A program made the translations under genes and the position numbers. Shown piece after piece: positions 26,144-37,335 of a stretch of DNA of 64,000 nt. Source of the DNA: an uncultured Opitutaceae bacterium (GTDB taxonomy: Bacteria > Verrucomicrobiota > Verrucomicrobiia > Opitutales > Opitutaceae). The notes under the pieces are model-generated. The model was not told the DNA's origin. It ran no database searches and saw only the letters and a list, made by a program, of their open reading frames with translations. The stretch lies in assembly GCA_951813085.1 (NCBI GenBank), contig OX638348.1:1311627-1375626 (forward strand), given 5' to 3'. Positions within the stretch are counted from its first letter, which is position 1; each line of letters starts with the position of its first letter.

Positions 26144-29100
26144 AACCGATTAACTCAACTCCCTCCACCAAGGCAGAGCAGACGGGACCGCGTTATTGGC
26201 GCAGTCTCGATGAACTGTCCCAGTCGCCTGAATTCATAGATCAAGTACAGCGCGAGTTCGGACCGGAAGCGTCCGAGATGAATGAGGTCGACCGCCGGCA
26301 CTTCTTCAAAATCATGGCAGCTTCCTTCGCTCTCGGCGGTGTAGGCTTTACGGGCTGTCGTCGTCCCGAGTCGCACATTCTCCCGCATTCTAAAGCGCCT
26401 GAATACCAAGTGCCGGGACAGCCCCTTTACTATGCGACCCAGTTTTCTCTCCGCGGAGAAAGCATTCCGCTTTTAGTAGAAACGCACGCGGGGCGCCCTA
26501 CTAAGATAGAGGGGAATGGAGATTTCAAAGGCTTGAATGGAGGAACCAGCCTCAAAGCCCAAGGCTCCTTGCTCGAGCTTTACGATCCGGACCGATCGAC
26601 CCGCTATACCAAGAACGGAGCAAATCTTTCCAAAGAGGAGGCTCAAGATATTCTGGATGATTGGAAGGCATCATTTTCAAGTTCGAAAGGGGCAGGGGTC
26701 GCCGTTCTCACGGAGAAATCTTCGTCACCTACGCGGTTGCGGTTGAAGAAGGAATTTCTGAAGCAATGCCCGAATGCTATCTGGGCCGAGTATGAACCCG
26801 TTGAAACCGGCCATGGAAAAGCCGCCGCCGCCATCGTGGCAGGGGCGAACCTCGAACCGAAGTACGACCTTTCCAAGGCAGAGCGGATTTTGAGCGTGGA
26901 TGGCGATTTTCTAGGGGACGTTCGAGGCAGCCTTGCCCTGAGCAAGCAATTTGCCGATGGCAGGCGCGTTCGCTCGACGAGCGACTCAATGAATCGACTC
27001 TATGTAGTAGAGAGTGGGTTTAGCCTCACGGGCGCCATGGCGGATCATCGCAAGCGTTTGTCTAACAGCCGCATGGCAGCGCTGCTCGCTGCGGCCGCAT
27101 TGGAAATTGACCTAGGCGTGGAAGGGGAAGCTTTGATTCCCATTTTCGAAAAACTCGCCAATGGACTCGATGCCGACGCAAAGGATTGGATTTCCAAAGC
27201 CATGGCGGATTTGGATCACCATAAAGGCAAAAGCCTCGTTTATGCAGGCCCTCAACTGAGCAAGGAAGCCCACGGGATTGCGTTGCTCATAAACGAGAAG
27301 CTTGGAAATCTTGGTAAAGCCCTCACGTTCGCGGAGGTCGAATCCGATGAGTCGAGCTCTATTCAAGACCTGGCGAAGGCGATCGAAGCCGATGATATCC
27401 AAACCTTGATTCTTTCGGGAGGAAATCCCGCATACAATGCGCCAGCGGAATTGGATTTCGCTTCGAAAATAGAAAAAGTGGATACGACGTTGCGGCTCGG
27501 GTACTACGATGACGAGACGTCGACGAAATCCACTTACCACTTTGTTCAAGCCCACTATCTCGAGTCCTGGGGCGATGCGCGATCTTACAATGGAGACTTG
27601 CTTGCGCAGCAACCCATGATTCTCCCACTATTCGATGGCATCTCCGAAATAGAGGCGCTGGGTCGACTAGTAGGTGCTGAGAACACGGATGGACATAGCC
27701 TAGTTTACGAGACCTTCCAAAAAGTGGGATCGAAAGGGAAGAGCGCGTTCGATAAATTCGTGCACGATGGATTCGCCGCGGATTCCGGATACAAGGTGAA
27801 TCGCTCGCTTATTTCTGGCATGCGCTTGGCCGAAGCCCTGAAGGATGAGGACGTTTCAGCAGCGCCCACGGGCAAGGACAATCTAGAAATCGTCTTCGCC
27901 CCGGACGCGTGCGTCGACGATGGTCGCTACGTCAATAACGGCTGGCTTCAGGAATGTCCTGATCCCATGACGAAGATGACCTGGGACAATGCGATCTATG
28001 TTAGCCCGCGCCTCGCGGACGAGCTGAATATCATCGCTCCTGATTCCCTATTGCAGATTACACGCAAGAATCCGAATGTGGTTAAGGATGGCCGCTCATA
28101 TTCCCCTGTTGCGAAAGTAACCGTGGATGGCCGCGAAGTGACCGGAGGCGTGCAGATACTCCCGGGACTAGACAATTACTCCATTATAATGCCTCTCGGC
28201 TATGGCCGAACGCGGACGGGCCGTATTGGAACGAACTCAGGATACAGCGCTTACGCGGTACGTACGTCAGACACGGCAACTTTCGCCTCCGGGGCCCAGC
28301 TTGAGTTGACTGGAGACGTTATCCAGTTGGCGAATACGCAAGAGCACTGGTCAATGGAAGGCCGGGCCATTATCCGTGAATCGAATTTGGATGACTATGC
28401 ATCTGATCCCCATTGGGTGGATCAAATGGGGATGGAAAGCCATTCGCCTTCTGTTCTGGGCGAGGACAAGGGCATGTCCGTGCAGGAGCGCTCCATGTCG
28501 ACTCCCCGTGGAGGCTCCGCGTATGAGCATCCTGACCATGCAGGTGTACACCAATGGGGGATGTCTATCGATTTGAATGTGTGCTCGGGTTGCAACGCCT
28601 GCGTCGTGGCCTGTCAGAGCGAGAACAATATTCCGATTGTAGGTCGTGAGCAGGTTCGTCGGGGACGCGAAATGCACTGGATACGCCTCGATCGCTATTT
28701 CTCTTCGAATGTGATCAAGCGCGACGACGTTGGCAATCCACTCCTTGATGAGCATGGCGAAGAGCAGCTCGACTTGGCGGCGATTCCTGAGGATCCGCAA
28801 GTATCCATCCAGCCAATTGGATGTATGCACTGCGAGACAGCTCCATGCGAAACGGTTTGCCCGGTCAATGCGACGGTGCACGACGAGGACGGCCTTAACA
28901 CGATGGCTTACAATCGTTGTATTGGTACCCGCTACTGCGCGAACAACTGCCCTTACAAAGTACGTCGCTTCAATTTCCTCGATTATCAACAGCGCCCTCT
29001 AGATCGCTTGTACGAAGGTCCGCTCGCGCCGAAAGGAATGCCTGAGCTAACTCAGATGGCGCAGAATCCGGACGTTTCGGTAAGAATGCGCGGCGTAATG

Positions 29101-29534
29101 GAAAAGTGCACCTATTGCGTGCAACGTATCCAGCAAGCCAAGATTGCCCAGAAGGTAAAGGCGCGTGACAGCAACGACGTCACGATCCCGGATGGTACCA
29201 TAAAAACCGCTTGTCAGCAAGTTTGCCCAATGGATGCCATCGAGTTTGGGGACGTGAGCGATCCTGAAAGCAAGGTATCTGTGTTACAGGCAAATGAACG
29301 CAATTACGCAGTTCTTGGATATACGAATGCGAGACCGCGCACGACTTACTTGGCGAAGCTTCGAAATCCAAATCCGGAAATGCCAGATTATCACGATCAA
29401 CCGCTCTCCAAGGGAGAGTACGATGCGGCTACTCCGCATCATGGCGATGATCATGGCGGGCATGATTCACATGATGACCATGGTCATGAAGCAGCTCACT
29501 CTGACTCCCACTCTGAAAATGGAGGAACGCACTA

Positions 29535-29535
<1 letters not shown>
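26140..29535 (+). CDS. actB: Alternative complex III molybdopterin-like/Fe-S subunit ActB
   Basis: The 1131-aa protein starts at ATG 26140; the open frame upstream lies in actA. A Tat motif ([12 protein letters not shown]) followed by a lipobox-like FTGC suggests folded export and lipid anchoring. Residues ~70-800 resemble molybdopterin oxidoreductases, but this domain holds no cofactor in known ActB. The C-terminal quarter binds Fe-S clusters through [42 protein letters not shown] and CQQVCP. The last 35 residues are rich in His, Asp and Gly, with ten His. The fused arrangement is standard for ActB. Its stop shares one base with the actC start. Confidence 0.95.
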
Positions 29536-30947
<1,412 letters not shown>

Positions 30948-30969
30948 TCCTAAGCGACACTATCCGAAC

Positions 30970-31524
30970 ATGGCTAAACAACACGGACTAATCGCTAAAT
31001 TCGATACCCCTGCCGACATAATGCATGCGGCAGAGAAGGTGAGAGATGCAGGCTTTAAGAACTGGGATGTGATAACCCCTTTTCCGATTCATGGCATGGA
31101 TCCCGCAATGGGTATCAAGCGCTCGCTAGTAGGTCGATTTACGATTTGCGGCGGTACGATCGGTATTACCACAGGTATGCTGATGATCTGGTTCACAGGG
31201 GGCTCCGATCTCAGCGTGCCCTTAATGGAAGGATACAAGCTGATCGTTGGGGGCAAGCCTTACTTCAGTCCGCAATTCGCGTTTCCAGTATCCTACGAGC
31301 TGACCATTCTATTTTCGGCGTTCGCTTCCATTGGTGGGATGTTCATTCTGAACAAACTGCCTCAGCACTATCATCCGCTTCTTAAATACAAGGACGTTGC
31401 CGCCAGCTCGGATGACAAGTTCTTCTTGTATATCGAAAATGAAGATCCGCAATTCGACGAGGAAAAGACACGCGCGTTCCTTGGCGAGCTTGGAGCTGTT
31501 GAAATAGGGGAGTTGGAGGAGTAA
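30970..31524 (+). CDS. actD: Alternative complex III membrane subunit ActD (DUF3341)
   Basis: The 184-aa protein has an N-terminal soluble part (GLIAKFDTPADIMHAAEKVR; WDVITPFPIHGMDPAMG) and two membrane helices (about 58-78 and 103-123). These match DUF3341, the ActD subunit that braces ActC and ActF. The PFPIHGMD motif is diagnostic. It has no cofactors. It lies between actC and actE. Confidence 0.94.
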   Translation: MAKQHGLIAKFDTPADIMHAAEKVRDAGFKNWDVITPFPIHGMDPAMGIKRSLVGRFTICGGTIGITTGMLMIWFTGGSDLSVPLMEGYKLIVGGKPYFSPQFAFPVSYELTILFSAFASIGGMFILNKLPQHYHPLLKYKDVAASSDDKFFLYIENEDPQFDEEKTRAFLGELGAVEIGELEE

Positions 31525-31529
31525 TTTAG

Positions 31530-32138
31530 ATGCGATACGTATATCTAGTTTCAATAGTCGGCGTTATAGGGTTAATCGCCTTGCTCGGGCCGCGCGGCTC
31601 GGTTACGACACGGCCGCCGATCGAAGTATTTCCCGATATGGACCGCATGCCGAAATACCATCCTCAGGCGAAGAGCGCTTTTTTCGCGGATGGCCGCACA
31701 GATCGATTGCCGGTGGAAGGTACGATCGCCAGGGGCACGTACTACGAAGATGAATACTTCGCTACAGGAAAGAATGGCGAAGCCTTCGGTAAGGGTTTTC
31801 CAATCGATGTTGACAACGATGCCATGGCTCGCGGGGAAGACCGCTATAACATTTATTGTTCCGTTTGCCACGGCGCTGCCGGAGATGGCGATAGCATGAC
31901 CAAGAAATATGGTATGCTCACGGTAGCCAATCTGGTGGATCAGAGACTGGTCGACTACACGGATGGACAGTTGTACGATGTTGTGAAAAACGGCAAAGGC
32001 CTGATGCTTGGCTATGCAGACCGTCTTTCCGTCGAAGACCGGTGGAACGTCGTACTTTATGTGAGAGCGCTTCAACGCGCAGCCAATGGAACTAAAGACG
32101 ATTTAACGCCTGCTAAACGAGAGGAGCTCGGACTATGA
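31530..32138 (+). CDS. actE: Alternative complex III monoheme cytochrome c ActE
   Basis: The 202-aa protein has an N-terminal membrane/leader segment (VYLVSIVGVIGLIALLG) and one heme c site, CSVCHGAAGDGDS, with a likely Met ligand in GLMLGYADRLS. The motif FPDMDRMPKYHPQAKSAFF is typical of ActE in ACIII operons. It is the likely electron exit site of the complex. The stop overlaps the actF start by 4 bp (ATGA). Confidence 0.93.
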   Translation: MRYVYLVSIVGVIGLIALLGPRGSVTTRPPIEVFPDMDRMPKYHPQAKSAFFADGRTDRLPVEGTIARGTYYEDEYFATGKNGEAFGKGFPIDVDNDAMARGEDRYNIYCSVCHGAAGDGDSMTKKYGMLTVANLVDQRLVDYTDGQLYDVVKNGKGLMLGYADRLSVEDRWNVVLYVRALQRAANGTKDDLTPAKREELGL

Positions 32139-33358
32139 GCGCTGACTTTACGCCTAATCCTAAAAAATGGCTAACGCTCGGGATCGCTGGACTGGCGGTA
32201 TCCGTCATCGGCTTTTTCGTCGAACCCCAAATCGCAGCCTGGTCCTACTTGATCGGCTTGATTTTCATCACTTCCATCGCGATCGGGATGCTGTTCCTGG
32301 TAATGATTCATCACATTTTCGACGCTCAATGGTCGGTGATCGTGCGGCGTCAAGCGGAACATTACATGGCCGCCTTGCCATACATGGGAATATTGTTCAT
32401 CCCGCTGTTTCTCTTAACCTATTTGGGAGGCAATGAAGGCATTCTGTGGCTTTGGATGGACCAAGGAGCGTCGCTGCATGGCCATGGAACGGTTGGTACA
32501 GATGTTCTATACCAGAAGAAAACGTGGTGGCTTACCGAATGGTTCTTTTGGACGCGCGCGGTCCTTTGCTTTTCTATCTGGATCTACTTCGGCAGCAAAT
32601 TTCGCAAGAACTCGTTCTCGCAAGACGAAGATGGTTCGCCAAAGCACACATTCTCTAGCCGGAAGCATGCAGCGATCGGGTTGATTGCGGTAGCTCTCAG
32701 CTGGACGGCGGCGGCATTCGATTGGATAATGGGATTGGAGTACCACTGGTTCTCCACGATGTTTGGAGTTTGGATGTTCGCTAGCGCGATGCGAGCGGCA
32801 TTAGCGGTAATGCTGTTAACGATTGCGTTCCTAGTCGCGAAGGGACCGCTTAAGGGGATTCTCAATACGAAGCACTTGCACGACGTGGCGACTCTGGCGT
32901 TCGCCTTCACGGTTTTTTGGGCCTACATTACGTTCTCCCAGTACTTCTTGATTTGGAACGCGAATATTCCTGAAGAGACCTTTTGGTTCAATGATCGCGA
33001 ACAAGGGATTTGGTGGCCTATATCCATGATCCTCATTTTTGGATATTTTCTGTTCCCATTCCTCTACATGCTTCAGTTTCCCCTGAAGACGAATTTCAAA
33101 TCGATGACATTCATGGCGATCTGGCTTTTGAGCATGAATCTGCTCGACGTGTTCTTCAACGTACTGCCGTCGCTAAAGGATCATCATGGTGAACCTTTCC
33201 AGATGTTTTCGAGCGTCACCAATATTATTTGGTACCTATCTGCCGTAGTCGGAGCAGGAGGGATATTGCTTTGGGCATACTGGTCGAGCTACCAGAAAAC
33301 GAAGATTATCCCTATCCGTGATCCCCGCATTCAAGAATGCTTGAACCACAACCACTAG
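32135..33358 (+). CDS. actF: Alternative complex III membrane subunit ActF
   Basis: The 407-aa polytopic protein is a second, shorter NrfD-like subunit. Conserved ActF segments include MLFLVMIHHIFDAQWSVIVR, RQAEHYMAALPYMGILFIPL and DWIMGLEYHWFSTMFGVWMF, with WNANIPEETFWF towards the C-terminus. In known structures ActF pairs with ActC in the membrane and may provide a proton channel. The 92-aa gene follows after 10 bp. Confidence 0.94.
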   Translation: MSADFTPNPKKWLTLGIAGLAVSVIGFFVEPQIAAWSYLIGLIFITSIAIGMLFLVMIHHIFDAQWSVIVRRQAEHYMAALPYMGILFIPLFLLTYLGGNEGILWLWMDQGASLHGHGTVGTDVLYQKKTWWLTEWFFWTRAVLCFSIWIYFGSKFRKNSFSQDEDGSPKHTFSSRKHAAIGLIAVALSWTAAAFDWIMGLEYHWFSTMFGVWMFASAMRAALAVMLLTIAFLVAKGPLKGILNTKHLHDVATLAFAFTVFWAYITFSQYFLIWNANIPEETFWFNDREQGIWWPISMILIFGYFLFPFLYMLQFPLKTNFKSMTFMAIWLLSMNLLDVFFNVLPSLKDHHGEPFQMFSSVTNIIWYLSAVVGAGGILLWAYWSSYQKTKIIPIRDPRIQECLNHNH

Positions 33359-33368
33359 GAAACGAACG

Positions 33369-33647
33369 ATGAGCGAGACTGCGCAAACACCTAATCGAAG
33401 CGCCTTCCCAATGGTAGTCGCTATTTTGGGGGCCTTTCTAATTTTTTATTTCATAGTCAGCGCGACATTCGATAATTCGGATGCAACGCTTGGAGAGCCC
33501 GCGCTCGAGCGACCATCGCTTGCGGAGCATAGCGCTGCTCAAGCAGATAAGCTTTCTGGATACGTTGTCACCGATCCCGCTGCTGGAAAAGTTCGGTTGC
33601 CGATCGAGCGCGCTAAAGAACTCGTCATATCGGAAAATGCTAAGTAG
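33369..33647 (+). CDS. Small single-helix membrane protein of the respiratory operon
   Basis: The 92-aa protein has one membrane helix (VVAILGAFLIFYFIVSA) and a periplasmic tail that ends in GKVRLPIERAKELVISE. I recall a similar GxVRxPIxxAMxLV tail in small proteins of ACIII or oxidase operons of Verrucomicrobiota and Planctomycetota. It carries no heme or metal motif. Its place directly after actF fits an extra ACIII subunit (the site where other operons carry actG) or a link to the following CcoN-like protein. Role inferred from position. Confidence 0.7.
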   Translation: MSETAQTPNRSAFPMVVAILGAFLIFYFIVSATFDNSDATLGEPALERPSLAEHSAAQADKLSGYVVTDPAAGKVRLPIERAKELVISENAK

Positions 33648-33688
33648 CCGAGATTGGCCTATTCGATTTTGCGGAACTAATTTCTAGT

Positions 33689-35173
33689 ATGAGTTTGATT
33701 GGCAATATTTGTTCTTCGCTTTGTCCCGAGCTTAACGGTGAAACGAAGAATCGCGAATCCGTAAGGGCGATTGATGCCTCTATTCGGTTTCCGCTCCTGT
33801 CGCTCATCAAGTCGGCGATCGTCTGGTTGATTATCGCTACGATTTTTGGATTGATTGCGTCGATAAAGCTCCATTCTCCCAGTTTCTTTGGAGACAGTTC
33901 GATCCTAACCTACGGAAAAGTTGAGCCCGTTTTCTGGAATGCGCTCATTTACGGTTGGCTGTTCAATGCGGGGATTACTTGCGCGGTCTTCCTCTTGGCG
34001 CGTTTGGGTGGTACGACTGCAGGACTTGGAATTTTTCTGACAATAGCGATTACGTTGTGGAATGTGGCGGTTGGATTCGGGATTATCGGGATTTTGGCTG
34101 GAGAGCAACTGCCCTACCAATGGCTCGAGTTTCCTGCGTTCGTCGGACCGGTTCTGTTCACTGCGTTCGTTGGTATCGGACTCTGGTGCATGCTTACCTT
34201 TCGGGCGCGAATTCATCGAACGAGCTTCGCTTCTCAATGGTGGATCATCGCGGCGCTTTTCTCATTCGCCTGGATCTACACCACTGCCCAGATGATGTTG
34301 GTTTGTTTCCCTGCTCAAGGAGCGATCCAAACTTTGGTCAATAGCTGGTACGTTGAGAATGTGTTTGGGCTATTCATCGCTCCTTTCACGTTCGCTACAA
34401 TCCTTTACTTGCTTCCAAAAACCTTGGGCGCACCAGTTGTGGGGCATAAATACAACACGTTTTTGGCGTTTTGGAGCTGGCTGCTTTTTGCGAGCTTTTC
34501 CGGTGTAGCCTCGATGGCCCATGGCCCTATTCCAGTATGGGTATCGTCAGTAGGCGTGATAGCGAGTTTTGGACTGCTACTTCCCGCGACAACGCTTTCA
34601 ATTCAATTTCTGTCTAGCCTGTTTCAGCGTTTCAGCGTTATCTGGGATTCCGCTACTGCGCGATTCCTGTTGGCAGGCTGTATCGCGTTTGTCGTTCTGA
34701 TGTATCTCAAGGTGTTTGGCGCCTTGCGCAGCTCGCAAGGAGTGACTCAATTCTCAGTGTACGATTCCGGTCTTTGGTATCTGGCGTTTTTCGGATTCGC
34801 CGGGATGGTATTCACAGGAGCGTCACTCTTCATTTTGCCACGACTGCTGAATAAGGAACTTCCTTCCTCGACTTTGGTTGATCTTCAGTTCTGGGCTCAA
34901 TCAATGGGCGTGATTATTGTATCCATCGGTCTGATTTCAGGCGGTGAGCAGCAAGGGGCTTTGTTGAATCAGAGTACTGCCGATACATTGGTAATCGTGA
35001 AAACGATGCGAAGCAGCTTTTTCATGATCACCACGGGATTGACCTTTATATTGGTTGGCGCTGTTGCCAATGCGATCACCTACTTTTGGCTTCTGATTTC
35101 AGACCGCTCTGAAAGCGAGCAATCAGTTAGCTTGATCAAGGAGGCTCCGGAATTGGAGTACAACGCCTCATGA
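33689..35173 (+). CDS. CcoN-family membrane protein lacking all heme and CuB ligands
   Basis: The 494-aa, ~12-helix protein aligns with the cbb3 oxidase catalytic subunit CcoN along its length: VEPVFWNALIYG, SWYVENVFGLF, the PIPVW segment, and its next to last loop region QQGALL. Yet every ligand is changed. The low-spin heme pair is Phe82 and Tyr364 instead of His. The heme b3 His is Leu362. CuB ligands are Glu223, Ala274 and Ser275. The cross-linked Tyr is also gone. Only four His remain (62, 176, 253, 278), none at a ligand position. It therefore cannot reduce O2. It follows ActABCDEF and precedes intact CcoO and a cytochrome c, so a structural or proton-related role in that assembly is the best inference. 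Confidence 0.85.
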   Translation: MSLIGNICSSLCPELNGETKNRESVRAIDASIRFPLLSLIKSAIVWLIIATIFGLIASIKLHSPSFFGDSSILTYGKVEPVFWNALIYGWLFNAGITCAVFLLARLGGTTAGLGIFLTIAITLWNVAVGFGIIGILAGEQLPYQWLEFPAFVGPVLFTAFVGIGLWCMLTFRARIHRTSFASQWWIIAALFSFAWIYTTAQMMLVCFPAQGAIQTLVNSWYVENVFGLFIAPFTFATILYLLPKTLGAPVVGHKYNTFLAFWSWLLFASFSGVASMAHGPIPVWVSSVGVIASFGLLLPATTLSIQFLSSLFQRFSVIWDSATARFLLAGCIAFVVLMYLKVFGALRSSQGVTQFSVYDSGLWYLAFFGFAGMVFTGASLFILPRLLNKELPSSTLVDLQFWAQSMGVIIVSIGLISGGEQQGALLNQSTADTLVIVKTMRSSFFMITTGLTFILVGAVANAITYFWLLISDRSESEQSVSLIKEAPELEYNAS

Positions 35174-35835
35174 ATCGCGGCCCCTTCATATTTCTTGGTG
35201 TATTCATCATCGTGGTAGCTTCATGGACCTATGTCGTCTACAAGCCGAACCAGAACGTGGGGCGCTTAACGGCTATCATTGATGAGGAACAAGGCGGAAT
35301 CTTGCCCAGAGGCATTCAAGGAGCGGCTTCGCATGGACGGGAAGTGTATCAAGAATTGGGATGCATTGCCTGCCACACGCAACAAGTCCGCGTTGCCACC
35401 GGGACCGATATTGAGCGTGGCTGGGGTGTCCGTCAGTCAGTCGCTCGCGACTATATAGGCGAGACGAGAGCCTTGATCGGAAATTCACGAATAGGTCCGG
35501 ATCTCGCTAATATTGGCGATCGCCGACCTAATGCGAATTGGCACTTGCTGCATTTCTACAATCCACAAATTACGTCGGAGGGCTCAAACATGCCTGCCTA
35601 CGCATTTCTTTTCGAAACGCGGGAGATTGTCGGGGAACCCAGCGTCGATGCTTTGGATATCCCCGAACCCTTCGCTCCAGAGAACGGATACGAGGTCATT
35701 CCGAGCCGGGAGGCTCATTCGTTAGCGTCCTATATGGCTAGCTTGAAAATCGACTACGACTTGATTGAAGCGCCGAAGTCGAATGAAATCATGGCGGAAG
35801 AATTAGCCTTCGCGTTGGAGAATGCGGCCCAATGA
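35170..35835 (+). CDS. ccoO: CcoO-like monoheme cytochrome c
   Basis: The 221-aa protein is anchored by an N-terminal helix (FIFLGVFIIVVASWTYVVY). It has one heme c site, CIACH, in GREVYQELGCIACHTQQVR, and the CcoO motifs NSRIGPDLANIGDRRPNANW and HFYNPQ. The Met ligand lies in SNMPAYAFL. So the heme centre is intact, unlike the CcoN-like partner next to it. In cbb3 oxidases CcoO brings electrons to CcoN; here it probably serves as a membrane-bound electron carrier for ACIII. It overlaps both neighbours by 4 bp. Confidence 0.9.
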   Translation: MNRGPFIFLGVFIIVVASWTYVVYKPNQNVGRLTAIIDEEQGGILPRGIQGAASHGREVYQELGCIACHTQQVRVATGTDIERGWGVRQSVARDYIGETRALIGNSRIGPDLANIGDRRPNANWHLLHFYNPQITSEGSNMPAYAFLFETREIVGEPSVDALDIPEPFAPENGYEVIPSREAHSLASYMASLKIDYDLIEAPKSNEIMAEELAFALENAAQ

Positions 35836-36500
35836 GTGACGAGTCTCAGAATCAGAAATTGCCGGGTATCGATGAAGGCCTAGCGAGCGATGAGAGCATT
35901 CTCAAAGCGCATGCGCGAATCTGTCGCGAACCGATCCATGCATCGCCGGTATTCTTTTTCACCTGCATGGCATTAATAACGATTCTTGTCTTTGGCTGGT
36001 TCTACCACCGGCGCTACATGGGCGAGAACGATCCTCAAATCTACATGCACGAGCGTACGGACATCGCGCTCTATCGGGATTGGGTCGATCGTCCTCGAGG
36101 TCCGATCGAATATGACTATTTCGCAATCGGTCAGGAGCTCTATACGAAGATGGCCTGCGTGGGATGCCATATGGCGGAAGGGGAAGGAAAAGCGGGCGAG
36201 TTTCCTCCATTGGCCAGTTCTCAGTGGGTTACAAACGAAGATCACACGCTTCCTACAAAAATTCTTTTGGCGGGACTAGTTGGTCCTGTGACGGTGAAAG
36301 GCGCTGAATACAATGGCAATATGGCTCCTTATGGCCCGGCGCTCAAGGACCATGAAATCGCCGGCTTGGTGACTTATATTCGTCAGAGTTGGGGGAATGA
36401 AGCGAGCGAGGTGACGTTGGAACAAGTAGCCGAGGTAAGGGCCGAAATTGGGACGCGCGCTCAATGGACTGCGGACGAGCTCACGAGCTACTTCGAGTAG
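35832..36500 (+). CDS. Membrane-anchored monoheme cytochrome c (CcoP position)
   Basis: The 222-aa protein has one membrane helix (ASPVFFFTCMALITILVFGW) and one heme c site, CVGCH, in ELYTKMACVGCHMAEGEGKA, with a likely Met ligand in NMAPYGPAL. The layout resembles half of a CcoP, which normally has two hemes. The preceding loop (DRPRGPIEYDYFAIGQELY) is family-like for cytochromes next to oxidases. It ends the operon and overlaps CcoO by 4 bp. It may pass electrons from ACIII/CcoO to a terminal oxidase encoded elsewhere. Confidence 0.85.
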   Translation: MSDESQNQKLPGIDEGLASDESILKAHARICREPIHASPVFFFTCMALITILVFGWFYHRRYMGENDPQIYMHERTDIALYRDWVDRPRGPIEYDYFAIGQELYTKMACVGCHMAEGEGKAGEFPPLASSQWVTNEDHTLPTKILLAGLVGPVTVKGAEYNGNMAPYGPALKDHEIAGLVTYIRQSWGNEASEVTLEQVAEVRAEIGTRAQWTADELTSYFE

Positions 36501-36531
36501 ACGAATCGAGCTCTTTGCTGATCGTCTGGTC

Positions 36532-37335
36532 TTATTGAGGTTTGGACAATTCGATCGATCGCTTAACCGCGGATTCGATTGCCGTATCCAGTATGCCTGA
36601 CCAGTTGTCTCGTTCGAGCTGAGTGAGTAATGCGTGAGTGACTCCGTTTGGCGAAACGACCTCGTCGACGAGCTGCGATGGAAGTTGATCGCTTTGCTTC
36701 ATCAACTCGAGCGATCCAATGCCTGTTTCGATAGCGAGCTTTGAGGCAAGCTGAGGTTCGAGCCCCCGACGCTCAGCCGCCTTGGCGATGAAATCGATAA
36801 ACTGAAAGAATACGGCAGGCCCGCACCCACTAACGGCAGTAACGATATGCATTTGCGATTCCTCGACTTCATAACAGGTTCCGAGAGCTCCTAGCAAAGT
36901 CTCGACTTGGTCTCGATCTGTGTCGCTCGGCGCATCGCGAAAGCAGTAGGCGCTGACGCCTTTGCCAATGCGAGAGGGGGTATTGGGCATTACTCGGACA
37001 ACGTTTCTGGCTGACGGAAAGGCCTCGCTGAGCGATTGAAGCGTCCTCCCAGCGAGAACGGAAATGACCAGGCTTCCGGATGCAGCTTCTCCTTCGCTAC
37101 GGGATATGGTATCCAAATGCTGGGGTTTGAAGGCGAGTACAAGGGTTTGCGCCTCTGAGATAAGGTCCGGTCGGGAAGAGGAATGGCCGATACCGGTTTC
37201 GGCGGACAAGGATGAGGCAGTCGTTCCTGATCCGGAAACGCATTTCATGTCAGAGGCGGCTACTACCTCTTTGTCCAGGAGCCCGAGTACGATTGCTCGG
37301 GCGAGGTTTCCAGCTCCTATAAATCCTATGCTCAT
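36532..37335 (-). CDS. proC: Pyrroline-5-carboxylate reductase
   Basis: The 267-aa protein makes the last step of proline synthesis: NAD(P)H-dependent reduction of pyrroline-5-carboxylate. It shows the Rossmann motif GFIGAGNLARAIVLGLL at the N-terminus, VRVMPNTPSRIGKG in the middle and VSGCGPAVFFQFIDFIA in the C-terminal dimer domain, all normal for ProC. The length matches the family. It overlaps the upstream kinase gene by 4 bp, an unexpected pairing, and converges with the respiratory operon (31 bp gap). Confidence 0.95.
   Translation of the reverse strand: MSIGFIGAGNLARAIVLGLLDKEVVAASDMKCVSGSGTTASSLSAETGIGHSSSRPDLISEAQTLVLAFKPQHLDTISRSEGEAASGSLVISVLAGRTLQSLSEAFPSARNVVRVMPNTPSRIGKGVSAYCFRDAPSDTDRDQVETLLGALGTCYEVEESQMHIVTAVSGCGPAVFFQFIDFIAKAAERRGLEPQLASKLAIETGIGSLELMKQSDQLPSQLVDEVVSPNGVTHALLTQLERDNWSGILDTAIESAVKRSIELSKPQ

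Noticed and set aside
33689-36500. Functional cbb3 cytochrome oxidase
   Set aside because: The CcoN-like subunit lacks all heme and CuB ligands, so the automatic annotation as an oxidase would be wrong.
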